This document shows, piece by piece, positions 1 through 7,327 of a stretch of 16,268 bases of DNA (the stretch's first letter is position 1; each line of letters starts with the position of its first letter). Below the pieces are notes generated by a model, which saw only the letters and a list, made by a program, of their open reading frames with translations, did no database searches and was not told where the DNA came from. The stretch is taken from positions 1-16,268 of the forward strand of contig JAUSJS010000064.1 in the NCBI GenBank assembly GCA_030647575.1, written 5' to 3'. The DNA is from Candidatus Limnocylindrales bacterium (GTDB lineage: Bacteria > Chloroflexota > Limnocylindria > Limnocylindrales > CSP1-4). Made by a program: the position numbers and the translations under genes.

Positions 1-152
1 TGGCAGTTCGCGCAGACAATATCGCATTTGGCGACCTCGGCCAAGATCCGCTCCGTTCCGGCCCGACCGATCATGCGCGTGACGGTGTGGCGCTTCGCGT
101 CCGTATCGCGGTGATCAAAGTCCGTAGGCCGTTGACTGGGACGCTGGACCAT
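1..152 (-). CDS. HNH-endonuclease-like small protein, 3' end cut by window edge
   Basis: Reading leftwards from an ATG at 152, 50 codons run off the window with no stop. The peptide has DFDHRD at residues 11-16 and ends in KCDIVCANC (Cys43, Cys47, Cys50); the last partial codon is CA, which allows His. DFDHRD followed by KC-x3-CANCH is the layout I know from small HNH-type nuclease-like proteins, where the Cys pair and His bind zinc. The usual N-terminal CxxC zinc knuckle that precedes DFDHR is absent here. An in-frame TGA sits two codons before the ATG, so this is either a short natural form or a 5'-truncated remnant. A TACAAT box ends 5 nt before the ATG, which would fit a leaderless transcript. 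Whether it cuts DNA is unknown. The family is fairly convincing; gene integrity is uncertain. Confidence 0.6.
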   Translation of the reverse strand, partial: MVQRPSQRPTDFDHRDTDAKRHTVTRMIGRAGTERILAEVAKCDIVCANC

Positions 153-157
153 GTCTC

Positions 158-163
158 ATTGTA
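158..163 (-). promoter_or_regulatory. Candidate -10 box (TACAAT) for the HNH-like gene
   Basis: On the minus strand TACAAT matches the -10 consensus at five of six positions and lies 5 nt before the ATG at 152, so transcription would start at or next to the start codon. A perfect 10-bp palindrome, AACATATGTT (165-174), lies just upstream of the box and could be an operator. No good -35 box is visible. The short space between this gene and the helicase stop (206) is otherwise empty. Confidence 0.4.
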
Positions 164-205
164 GAACATATGTTTGGTTCCGGCCACGCGCTCCTAGACT
201 GGCTG

Positions 206-1888
206 TCAGCCGTCGTCTCGAGCAAGCCGCTCGCCGGGGATGATGATCCCGGGGCCGGCGTGGCGCTGCGGGCCGCGGGTCCAGTCGGGGCGAGCCTGGC
301 CACCGGTCGGGCGCCCGGTTGGTCGCTGGTCGGGCCGAGGTCCGTAACCGGTACCGCCTTGCAGCCCGTTTCCGATGCCCTGGCCAGGGCGCCTGGGTCG
401 GGCGAAGCCTGCCCCCGCGACGGGGCGACCCGGCGCTCCGGATCGAGCGGTTCCGCCCTGCCGCGGGCCGCCGCCGGATCGCTGGGCGTTGATCGGGTGC
501 GGTGCGCCGCTGGGACGATTGGGGCCGAGGCGCCGCTCTGCGCCGGCGTTCCGCGGGGCGCCATTCGAGCGGACGACGCCGGGGCCCCATGGTGCGCCAT
601 TCGAACGCGGCGAGCGGTTCGCCGGCGAGCCGCCGGGCAGCGGCGAGCCGCCCGGCCGCGGCGATCCATTGAAACGAGGCGCACCACTCGGACGTGGACC
701 GCCCGGCCGAGCGCCACCGAGCCCGCCTCGAAGGATCGGCTCGGGGCGGATACGCGGATCGGGCTCGAAGCCCTCGATCACTTCGGTCTGGATCGCGTGG
801 CCAAGGACCCGCTCGATGTCGCGGAGCATCCTCATCTCGTCGACGCACACGAGCGACACGGCGTCGCCGTCCACCCCCGCTCGCCCGGTCCGACCGATCC
901 GGTGGATGTAGTCCTCTGGGACCATCGGGAGCTCGAAGTTGACGACGTGCGGGAGCGCATCGATGTCGAGGCCACGAGCGGCGACCTCGGTGGCGACGAG
1001 GACGGCGAAGCGGCCGGCCTTGAAGTCGGCCAGGGCGCGAACTCGCTGGGGCTGGCTCTTGTTGCCGTGGATCGCGGTCGCCAGGATCCCGTCGTGCTCG
1101 AGCTGCGTGGCCAGCCGGTTGGCGCCATGCTTGGTTCGGGTGAAGACCAGCGCCTGGTCGATCCGACCGGTCCGGATGAGGTGGCTGAGCAGCTCGCGCT
1201 TGCGCTCGCGATCGACCGGATGGACGACCTGGGTGACCAGGTCGGTGGCCTTGTTCCGCGGCGAGACCTGGACGGACGCCGGCCGGTCCAGCAGGCCGTC
1301 GGCCAGGCGCCGGATCTCGTCGGAGAAGGTGGCCGAGAAGAGCAGGTTCTGGCGGCGTGGCGGCAGGACCGCCAGCACCTTGCGGATGTCGCGGATGAAG
1401 CCCATGTCCAGCATCCGGTCGGCCTCGTCGAGCACGAGGATCTCGACGTGGGAGAGGTCGATCGTCCGCTGACCGAGATGATCGAGCAGCCGGCCAGGGG
1501 TCGCGACGACGATCTCGGGGCCGGCCCGCAGGGCGCGGACCTGCGGGTCGAAACCGACGCCGCCGTAGATCGTGGTCGAGCGGATCGGGTTCTGGGCGCC
1601 GTAGGTTCGGACGCTCTCCTCGACCTGAAGGGCGAGCTCCCGGGTCGGCGCCAGGATCAGTGCCCGGATGACCCGCGGGCCGATCGGACGTGACGCGTGG
1701 AGCCGCTGGAGCATGGGCAGGACGAAGGCAGCCGTCTTGCCGGTCCCGGTCTGGGCGCCGGCAAGCAGGTCGCGGCCGGCGAGGACGAGCGGGATCGCCT
1801 CGGTCTGGACGGGGGTGGGTTCCGTGTAGCCCTGGTTGGCGACGGCACGGAGGAGCTCGGGCGACAGCCCGAGATGATCGAATGACAT
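206..1888 (-). CDS. DEAD-box ATP-dependent RNA helicase, RhlE-like, with long disordered C-terminal tail
   Basis: A 560-aa helicase that would unwind RNA duplexes in the cytoplasm, in cold adaptation, ribosome assembly or RNA decay. All core motifs are visible: Q motif with Phe3 and Gln28, Walker A AQTGTGKT (45-52), PTREL (81-85), GG (109-110), TPGR (130-133), DEAD (154-157), SAT (185-187) and HRIGRTGR (329-336). After about residue 382 the sequence becomes a Pro/Gly/Arg/Ser/Asn-rich tail of about 175 residues with irregular repeats such as SNGAP and PSGAP (each twice); such tails bind RNA or drive condensates in related helicases. The start is supported by AGGAG 10 nt upstream, but that AGGAG lies inside a small hairpin. 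A structured leader precedes the gene. RhlE, CsdA and DbpA types cannot be fully separated by eye; no DbpA-type RNA-binding C-domain is seen. Confidence 0.95.
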   Translation of the reverse strand: MSFDHLGLSPELLRAVANQGYTEPTPVQTEAIPLVLAGRDLLAGAQTGTGKTAAFVLPMLQRLHASRPIGPRVIRALILAPTRELALQVEESVRTYGAQNPIRSTTIYGGVGFDPQVRALRAGPEIVVATPGRLLDHLGQRTIDLSHVEILVLDEADRMLDMGFIRDIRKVLAVLPPRRQNLLFSATFSDEIRRLADGLLDRPASVQVSPRNKATDLVTQVVHPVDRERKRELLSHLIRTGRIDQALVFTRTKHGANRLATQLEHDGILATAIHGNKSQPQRVRALADFKAGRFAVLVATEVAARGLDIDALPHVVNFELPMVPEDYIHRIGRTGRAGVDGDAVSLVCVDEMRMLRDIERVLGHAIQTEVIEGFEPDPRIRPEPILRGGLGGARPGGPRPSGAPRFNGSPRPGGSPLPGGSPANRSPRSNGAPWGPGVVRSNGAPRNAGAERRLGPNRPSGAPHPINAQRSGGGPRQGGTARSGAPGRPVAGAGFARPRRPGQGIGNGLQGGTGYGPRPDQRPTGRPTGGQARPDWTRGPQRHAGPGIIIPGERLARDDG

Positions 1889-1890
1889 GA

Positions 1891-1994
1891 AGGAGACGCT
1901 CCTGACGGGGCCCTCCCGCCTTGGCGGGGCCCGGTCTGGGCGTGAGTGGATCGGGGTCGGACGGCGTTAGGACCGTGGCGCTGACCGGAGCGCC
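1891..1994 (-). promoter_or_regulatory. Structured 5' leader of the helicase gene (three hairpins, one covering the ribosome site)
   Basis: The roughly 200-nt space upstream of the helicase holds three inverted repeats in transcript order: GGCGCT/AGCGCC with a 6-nt loop (1977-1994); GGGCCC arms with an inner CGC/GCG extension and a 3-nt bulge (1908-1932); and AGGAG-CGT-CTCCT (1891-1903). The last one pairs the only plausible Shine-Dalgarno sequence with a CTCCT next to the start codon. A weak -10-like TATGCT lies at 2016-2021, which would give a leader of about 120 nt; no good -35 is seen. The layout suggests translation control by RNA folding, perhaps by temperature or by the helicase itself, but that is inference. 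GC-rich DNA also forms hairpins by chance. Confidence 0.45.
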
Positions 1995-2087
1995 ATATCG
2001 AGCACGAAGGCGCGCAGCATACCTGACTTGCTCGAAGTCGGCCCGCGACGCCGCCGAAGCGGCAGGGGCCACGCCGGTCCCGGGCGA

Positions 2088-2477
2088 TCAGCCCTTGCGC
2101 TCGAGGATGGGGCGTGCCCGCTCCGGATCGTCGACCACGAAGGTGAACATTGCTCGATCGCCCCATCGACCCAGGAAGAGGTGCCCCTGAATGTTGACGC
2201 CGGCATCGGCGAGGGCGCGCGACAGGCGGGCCATCCCACCCGGCTTGTCATCCACCTCGGCCAGGATCGACTCGCCTTCGATATAGACATAGCCGCCGTC
2301 ATCCAGGACGGCTTTGGCCGTTTCGTCGTCGGCCGTGGTCATGATCACATGGCCGCTGTCGCCGATGCTCCCGCCGCCGATCGCCCGCAGGTCGACGCCG
2401 CGTGCGGCAAGCGCCTCGGCCAGGGTCGCCATCGCTCCGGGCTCGTTCTTCAGCTGGACGACGAACTGCTTGGCCAT
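2088..2477 (-). CDS. Tandem ACT-domain protein
   Basis: A 129-aa protein made of two ACT-like halves. The first half, residues 4-65, carries LKNEPGAMATLAEALAARGV; the second, from about 68, carries EVDDKPGGMARLSRALADAGV. The -(E/K)PG-M--L--AL---GV pattern is the ACT signature, in which the loop binds a small ligand, often an amino acid, at a dimer interface. Free-standing tandem ACT proteins are usually small regulators or allosteric partners; no catalytic domain is attached. The start is well supported: GGAGG lies 5 nt before the ATG, and a TAGAAT -10 box sits 26 nt upstream at 2504-2509. The gene is divergent from the alpha/beta hydrolase. The neighbours give no hint of the ligand. Confidence 0.85.
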   Translation of the reverse strand: MAKQFVVQLKNEPGAMATLAEALAARGVDLRAIGGGSIGDSGHVIMTTADDETAKAVLDDGGYVYIEGESILAEVDDKPGGMARLSRALADAGVNIQGHLFLGRWGDRAMFTFVVDDPERARPILERKG

Positions 2478-2573
2478 GGGAGCCTCCGTGGATTGGGGGC
2501 CTGATTCTACGGGCCGCGCGATGGCGCCGTGCTACGGTCCGGGGCAGTCCGCCCGACCCGCCACGAGGAGCCC
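2478..2573. promoter_or_regulatory. Divergent promoter region between ACT gene and hydrolase
   Basis: A 96-nt spacer serves both genes. On the minus strand TAGAAT (2509-2504) matches the -10 consensus at five positions and is followed by GGAGG at 2487-2483. On the plus strand TACGGT (2533-2538) is a weaker -10 candidate, followed by GAGGAG (2565-2570) three nt before the GTG at 2574. No convincing -35 boxes are visible on either strand. Confidence 0.4.
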
Positions 2574-3443
2574 GTGACCGCGACCACCTCGGACCTGCCC
2601 GCCGCGGTGGCCAGCGTCCTCGAATCCCTCACCTCGGACCCAGGCACGCGTTCGACCACGGTCGCGGCGGGCATCCCGTTCTCATCGATCCGGTGGGGCA
2701 AGCCCGGCGCCCGGCCGTTGCTGCTCATCCACGGCGTGACTGCATCTGCCCGGATCTGGTGGCGGCTCGGGCCCGCGCTCGCGGCGACCGGCCGGCGCGT
2801 GATCGCCGTGGATCTCCCGGGGCACGGACTGACAGGCACCTGGCGCAGGCATCATCGGTTCCGCGACAACGCGACCGATGTCGCGGCCTGGATCCGCGAA
2901 GCCGGCCTGGCGACCGCGGACCTCCAGATCGTCGGTCACAGCTGGGGGGCGATGACGGCCGCCGCCCTCCCCCGTGCCGGCATCCGCCCGGCGACCCTGG
3001 TCCTGCTGGACCCTCCGGCGGTCCCATATTCGCTCATCTCAGAGATGGCCAATGACCCGTCCGAGCGACCGTACCGGGAGATGGCCGAGGCGATCGCGCG
3101 GCTCAGCGCCGCCAACCCGGCCTGGTCGGCGGGCGACGTCGAGGCCAAGGCCGAAGCCCTGGTCCAGCTCGACGTCGAGGCGGCGCGAGCGGTCCTGCTC
3201 GACAACGGCGACTGGGACGGCGGACTCACCGACCTGGCCGATGCGGCGGCGGCCCGGGTCCCGACCTGGATCGTTCGGGGGGATCCGGCCGCTGGAGGAC
3301 TCCTGCCTGACGCCCGGCTGCCGGCCTTCGAGGCGCTGCTCGGGGCCGACCACGTGATCACGCTCCGCGGCGCCCCGCATGCCCCGCAGCGGACCCACCC
3401 GGCGGAGACGACCCAGGCGCTGCTACACGCCCTTGCCTCATAG
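2574..3443 (+). CDS. Alpha/beta-hydrolase fold protein
   Basis: A 289-aa single-domain alpha/beta hydrolase. Visible elements are the oxyanion-loop motif LLLIHGVTAS (HG at 53-54), DLPGHG (80-85), the nucleophile elbow GHSWG with Ser123, an acidic residue after a late strand (Asp237 in WIVRGDP) and the catalytic His, most likely His269 in GAPH. The triad is complete, so the protein should be an active esterase- or lactonase-type hydrolase; the substrate cannot be read from sequence. There is no signal peptide. I chose the GTG at 2574 because GAGGAG lies 3 nt upstream; an in-frame GTG at 2529 would add 15 residues with no ribosome site and would overlap the predicted promoter. The last codons contain one copy of a 23-nt repeat that recurs at the glgA stop. 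Confidence 0.88.
   Translation: MTATTSDLPAAVASVLESLTSDPGTRSTTVAAGIPFSSIRWGKPGARPLLLIHGVTASARIWWRLGPALAATGRRVIAVDLPGHGLTGTWRRHHRFRDNATDVAAWIREAGLATADLQIVGHSWGAMTAAALPRAGIRPATLVLLDPPAVPYSLISEMANDPSERPYREMAEAIARLSAANPAWSAGDVEAKAEALVQLDVEAARAVLLDNGDWDGGLTDLADAAAARVPTWIVRGDPAAGGLLPDARLPAFEALLGADHVITLRGAPHAPQRTHPAETTQALLHALAS
3413..3435 (+). repeat. Direct repeat copy A in the hydrolase 3' end
   Basis: This 23-nt segment begins CCAGGCGC and contains GCTACACG. It recurs at 3527-3549 in the same orientation with three mismatches, an offset of 114 nt. Here it encodes part of the C-terminal QALLHAL of the hydrolase. Confidence 0.7.
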
Positions 3444-3446
3444 GCA

Positions 3447-3463
3447 CGTGACTGCCAGTCACG
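3447..3463. repeat. Palindrome copy 1, CGTGACTGCCAGTCACG
   Basis: A near-perfect palindrome with 8-bp arms around one central base, 3 nt after the hydrolase stop. As RNA it would form CGUGAC/GUCACG with a 5-nt loop on either strand. No T-run follows. It could act as a two-way transcription end for the convergent hydrolase and glgA genes, or be a dispersed intergenic repeat. Confidence 0.6.
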
Positions 3464-3507
3464 GCTGAGTGCCGAGCGGGCGGTCAGGCGTGCGTTGGGC
3501 ATCCGGT

Positions 3508-3524
3508 CGCGACTGCCAGTCACG
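3508..3524. repeat. Palindrome copy 2, CGCGACTGCCAGTCACG
   Basis: A second copy of the palindrome, differing from the first by one base (T to C in the left arm, which weakens one pair). It starts 61 nt after copy 1 and ends 13 nt before the glgA stop codon. The 14-nt core GACTGCCAGTCACG is identical in both copies. Confidence 0.6.
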
Positions 3525-3526
3525 CT

Positions 3527-3549
3527 CCAGGCGCCGCTACACGTCCTCG
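3527..3549 (+). repeat. Direct repeat copy A' overlapping the glgA stop
   Basis: The second copy of the 23-nt segment (20 of 23 identical to 3413-3435). It contains the glgA stop codon (TAG on the minus strand at 3539-3537) and its last codons, so the extreme C-terminus of GlgA (..AEDV) may derive from a duplication. Confidence 0.7.
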
Positions 3550-5036
3550 GCTGAACGGCGCCTGGCACGAATGGCGATTGCCCGGCGGTAGGCGTCGAGA
3601 TATCGCGGCGCCGAACCGGTCGTCCAGTCGAAGTCGACCGCCATCCCGCGGCCCAGCAACCCAGCCCAGGCCGGACCGCCGTGGCGGTGGAGCCCGACGG
3701 CAGTCTCACAGGCCCCGACCAACCCATCGACGGTGGCACCCTGAAACGAGAAACCCGTCCCGTGACCCGGGCTCGTCGTCTCGTCGATGACCGTGTCGGC
3801 CAGCCCCCCTGTCCGGTGCACGATCGGTGGCGTTCCGTAGCGCAGGGCGATCATCTGGCCCTGTCCGCATGGCTCGAAGCGTGACGGCATGACGAAGAAG
3901 TCGGCCCCGGCATAGATCCGGCGCGCCATCGCCCGATCGAAGCGCTCGATCAGCGAGACGCGCTCCGGATTCGCCGCCGCAAGCGCCCGGAATGGCCCGG
4001 CCAATGCTGGATCGCCGCTGCCCTGCACGATCAGCCTGATCCCGCGCTCCAGCAGAGCCGGCGCCGCGTCCGACAGCAGGTCGAAGCCCTTCTGTGGATC
4101 GAGCCGACCGATCATCCCGATGACCGGCCCAGGATCGGCGGAAACGAAGCCGACGCGGGTCAGCAGATCCGCGCGGCAGGTCGACTTGCCGGCCAGATTC
4201 GCTCGCGAGTACGGCGCAGCCAGGTCGGGATCCGCGGACGGATCCCAGACCGCGTTGTCAAGTCCGTTCAGGATCCCTACGAATCGGTCGCCCATCTCGC
4301 GTAGCGTCCCGTCCAGCCCCATGCCGAAGGCCGGCGTCAGCGCCTCGGCGGCAAAGCCCGGCGAGACGGTGTTCACCAGCTCGGCGCGTTCGATCCCCGC
4401 GCGCAGCAGGTCGATCCCGTCCGCGCCTGCCGGCACGATCCCATCGCCCGGCGCGAGCCCGAGCTGCGGGAGGCTCGACCGCGTGGTCCAGCCGTGATAC
4501 GCCAGGTTGTGGAGCGTCATGAGGATCGCTGCCCGCCCGATGACCGGGTCATCGGCATAGCGGCCGTCGCGGAAGATCGCCGCCGGCCCGGTGTGCCAAT
4601 CGTGGAGGTGGAGGAGATCCAGCGGGCGATCATCGGCGCGCAGCGCCTCGAGCGCGGCCCGGCAGAACAACCCGAAACGCCAGGCGTTGTCCGCGTAATC
4701 ACCGGTCGCGTCGCCGTAGAACCCTTCGCGATCGAAGGCCGCCGGGTAGTCGATCAGGCGCAGTCGATAGCCGCCGGCCGGGACGTCGATCACCGTGACC
4801 GGGCTGTGGCCCGACGGCGAGCGCGGATCCGGCACCTCCAGGACCGTGGCGCTCTCGACGGTCACGGGATCCGGGACGGCCCGATACCGAGGCAGGAAGA
4901 CGTCGACCGGCGTGCCGATCGCATCGCCGTCCAACCGCCCCAGCGCGCGCGCCAGCGCATCCACGACATCGGCCAGACCGCCGGTCTTGGCCCACGGCTC
5001 GCACTCCGCGGCCAGGAAAGCCACGCGCATCGGCAT
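3537..5036 (-). CDS. glgA: Glycogen synthase (GT5, ADP-glucose type)
   Basis: This enzyme adds glucose from a nucleotide sugar to the non-reducing end of alpha-1,4-glucan. With the ATG at 5036 it has 499 residues, close to the usual size of bacterial GlgA. The N-terminal domain begins MRVAFLAAECEPWAKTGGLADV; the Lys of KTGGLADV (Lys17) is the sugar-nucleotide binding residue. The second Rossmann domain carries IGRLDPQKGFDLL near residues 307-320 and SRFEPCGQGQ with Glu388. The ATG at 5036 has TAGGA 8 nt upstream; an in-frame ATG at 5045 would add three residues but leaves no room for a ribosome site. TAGGAT can also be read as a -10 box 7 nt before the ATG. The gene is head-to-head with the phosphorylase and convergent with the hydrolase. 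GlgC and GlgB are not nearby. Confidence 0.93.
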   Translation of the reverse strand: MPMRVAFLAAECEPWAKTGGLADVVDALARALGRLDGDAIGTPVDVFLPRYRAVPDPVTVESATVLEVPDPRSPSGHSPVTVIDVPAGGYRLRLIDYPAAFDREGFYGDATGDYADNAWRFGLFCRAALEALRADDRPLDLLHLHDWHTGPAAIFRDGRYADDPVIGRAAILMTLHNLAYHGWTTRSSLPQLGLAPGDGIVPAGADGIDLLRAGIERAELVNTVSPGFAAEALTPAFGMGLDGTLREMGDRFVGILNGLDNAVWDPSADPDLAAPYSRANLAGKSTCRADLLTRVGFVSADPGPVIGMIGRLDPQKGFDLLSDAAPALLERGIRLIVQGSGDPALAGPFRALAAANPERVSLIERFDRAMARRIYAGADFFVMPSRFEPCGQGQMIALRYGTPPIVHRTGGLADTVIDETTSPGHGTGFSFQGATVDGLVGACETAVGLHRHGGPAWAGLLGRGMAVDFDWTTGSAPRYLDAYRRAIAIRARRRSAEDV

Positions 5037-5105
5037 GGCTGTCATCCTACCCGGCCGACGTGGCGCGCCCGCGCAGCGCCCGCTCCGGACCTGCCACTAA
5101 ACCGG

Positions 5106-5134
5106 TTCACATGCCGGATCGAACCCGCTATGAT
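5106..5134 (+). promoter_or_regulatory. Promoter TTCACA-N17-TATGAT of the phosphorylase/GH57 pair
   Basis: TTCACA (5106-5111) and TATGAT (5129-5134) each match the sigma-70 consensus at five of six positions, with an ideal 17-nt spacer. The predicted transcription start falls about 5141-5144, at the ATG at 5144, so the mRNA would be leaderless or nearly so. No Shine-Dalgarno sequence lies before that ATG. This is the best promoter in the window. The 107-nt spacer also serves glgA in the other direction. Confidence 0.7.
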
Positions 5135-5143
5135 GCAGCGCGC

Positions 5144-7321
5144 ATGGACCCCGTCCGAGTCCCTTCGATCCCGGCCGCCAGCTTCGCGTTACCACCGCGC
5201 CTCGAAGGCCTGCGGCGGCTCGCCTACAACCTGCACTGGGCCTGGCATCCGCGCACTCGCGGCCTGTGGAGCCTGATCGATCGGACGGCCTGGACGCGCT
5301 ATCGCAACCCGATCCCGGTCATCAGCGGCCCGACCGAGTGGTCCCGCCTGCTCGGGGACGAGAAGTTCATGGCCGAGTACCACGACGTCCTCGCGTCATT
5401 CGATCAATACATGGCGAATGGCTCCGACCACTGGTTCAAGCGCCGCTATGGCGAGGCGCTGAGCGGCCCGATCGCCTACTTCTGCGCCGAGTACGGCTTC
5501 CACGAGTCGCTCGGGATCTACTCGGGTGGCCTGGGAGTCCTGGCCGGCGACCACATGAAGACGGCCAGTGACATGGCGCTGCCGGCGATCGGCGTGGGAC
5601 TCCTCTATCGCAAGGGTTACTTCCGCCAGTCGATCGATGCCGACGGCCACCAGGAGCACAACTACCCGGACTACGACCTCAGTCGCCTGCCGCTCAGCCG
5701 CGTCCAGGATGCCTCCGGCCTGCCCCTGACCGTCAGCGTGGAGCTGCCCGGGCGCGACCTGTTGATCGCGGTCTGGCTCGCCCAGGTCGGCCGCGTGCCG
5801 GTCCTGCTGCTCGACACCGACCGGCCGGAGAACGCCGACTCCGACCGACCGATCACCAACATCCTCTACGTCCGTGGCCGCGAGATGCGCCTCCACCAGG
5901 AGCTCGTCCTCGGGATCGGCGGTATTCGGGCCCTTCGTGCCCTCGGCCTGACGCCCGCGGCGTGGCACCTCAACGAGGGCCATTCGGCGCTCCTGCTCGC
6001 CGAACGCGCCCGCGAGCACGTTGCCGGCGGGCTGACCCTCGAGAAGGCCTGGGCGGCGGTACGACGGGACAGCGTGTTCACCATCCACACGCCGGTCTCG
6101 GCCGGCAACGAACGGTTCGATGCCGACCTCGTTCGCCGGCTGGCCGGGCCGATCCTCGACGGCGGTGGAGTCCCGGTCGATCGCGTCCTCGAGCTCGGCC
6201 TGGGCGTCGACGGCGATCCCGGTCAGTTCGACATGACCGCGTTCTCGCTGCGACTCACCAGCGGGGCGAATGCCGTGAGCCACCTGCACGGCCAGACTGC
6301 CAACGCGACCTGGCAGGGCGTCATCGATCGCCCGATCCTGGGCATCACCAACGGCGTGCACGGCCCGAGCTGGATCGGATCGCCAATCGTAGAGCTGCTC
6401 GAGGCGCTCGGCGCCAACCTCGACGATCTCGATGCCAGCACAGAGGCGGGGCGCTTCTGGGAGCGCCTCGAGCGCATCCCGGCGCGCGACCTGTGGGAAG
6501 CCCACCTTCGCCAGAAGCGAGAGCTGGCACTCTTCGCCCGCGGCCGGTTGCGCCGCCAGTTCGCCCGGCACGGTGAGGCGCCGGCAGTCCTTGCCGAGCT
6601 CGAGGGCGCGCTCGATCCGGACATCTTCACCATCGGGTTCGCGCGGCGCTTCGCCACCTACAAGCGGGCTGGCCTGCTGTTCAGCGACATCGACCGCCTC
6701 GCCCGGATGCTCTGGGACGAAGACCGGCCGGTCCAGATCATCTTCGCCGGCAAGGCCCACCCGGCGGACCGGCCGGGGCAGAAGGTGATCCAGGAGATCT
6801 TCCAGCGATCGCGCTCGCCGCAACTGCGCGGACGGGTCTTCATCCTCGAGGACTACGACATGCGGGTCGGTCGGTTCCTCGTCCAGGGCGTCGACGTCTG
6901 GCTGAACAACCCGCGCCGCCCGCTCGAGGCCTCGGGGACGTCCGGCATGAAAGCGGCCCAGAACGGCGTGCCCAACGTGAGCGTGCTCGATGGCTGGTGG
7001 GACGAGGGCTACGAAGGCGACAACGGCTGGGCGATCGGAGGTCGCGAGGTTCTCGCCGACGAGGCGGCCCAGGACTGGCACGACGCACTCGAGCTCTATC
7101 GGCTGCTCGAGGACGAGATCGTCCCGAGCTGGTACGAGCGGGACGTCGAGGGATTGCCGCGGCGCTGGCTGGCCGTGATGCGCCGTGCGATGGCCACCGC
7201 ACTTTGGCAGTTCTCGACGACGCGGATGCTCCACGAGTACACGGAGCTGCTCTACCTGCCCGCGGCCGGCGTGCAGGTCGCCCGGGCCGAGTCGGCGCCG
7301 CTCCTGACCGAGGCCAGCTAG
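5144..7321 (+). CDS. glgP: Alpha-glucan (glycogen/maltodextrin) phosphorylase, short type, GT35
   Basis: It removes terminal glucose from alpha-1,4-glucan with phosphate to give glucose-1-phosphate, using pyridoxal phosphate. The N-terminus (RLEGLRRLAYNLHWAWHPRTR) is the DUF3417-like domain typical of the short phosphorylase branch. FCAEYGFHESLGIYSGGLGVLAGDH, HLNEGH and ITNGVH follow. The cofactor lysine is Lys603 in GTSGMKAAQNG, followed by SVLDGWWDEGY. The length, 725 aa, is somewhat shorter than many relatives. I chose the ATG at 5144 because an ideal promoter ends 9 nt before it; in-frame starts at 5060 or 5111 would lie upstream of, or inside, that promoter. The stop is 6 nt before the GH57 start, so the two genes form one transcript. 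There is no signal peptide; a cytoplasmic enzyme. Confidence 0.93.
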   Translation: MDPVRVPSIPAASFALPPRLEGLRRLAYNLHWAWHPRTRGLWSLIDRTAWTRYRNPIPVISGPTEWSRLLGDEKFMAEYHDVLASFDQYMANGSDHWFKRRYGEALSGPIAYFCAEYGFHESLGIYSGGLGVLAGDHMKTASDMALPAIGVGLLYRKGYFRQSIDADGHQEHNYPDYDLSRLPLSRVQDASGLPLTVSVELPGRDLLIAVWLAQVGRVPVLLLDTDRPENADSDRPITNILYVRGREMRLHQELVLGIGGIRALRALGLTPAAWHLNEGHSALLLAERAREHVAGGLTLEKAWAAVRRDSVFTIHTPVSAGNERFDADLVRRLAGPILDGGGVPVDRVLELGLGVDGDPGQFDMTAFSLRLTSGANAVSHLHGQTANATWQGVIDRPILGITNGVHGPSWIGSPIVELLEALGANLDDLDASTEAGRFWERLERIPARDLWEAHLRQKRELALFARGRLRRQFARHGEAPAVLAELEGALDPDIFTIGFARRFATYKRAGLLFSDIDRLARMLWDEDRPVQIIFAGKAHPADRPGQKVIQEIFQRSRSPQLRGRVFILEDYDMRVGRFLVQGVDVWLNNPRRPLEASGTSGMKAAQNGVPNVSVLDGWWDEGYEGDNGWAIGGREVLADEAAQDWHDALELYRLLEDEIVPSWYERDVEGLPRRWLAVMRRAMATALWQFSTTRMLHEYTELLYLPAAGVQVARAESAPLLTEAS

Positions 7322-7327
7322 GGCGCG

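Noticed and set aside
170..1693. A 507-codon plus-strand frame opposite the helicase
   Set aside because: The helicase on the other strand has every family motif; the plus frame is compositionally biased (Arg/Asp/Gly/Val) and matches nothing I know.
3447..3524. CRISPR-like pair of repeats
   Set aside because: Only two copies of a 17-nt palindrome, and no cas genes nearby; a terminator or intergenic repeat fits better.
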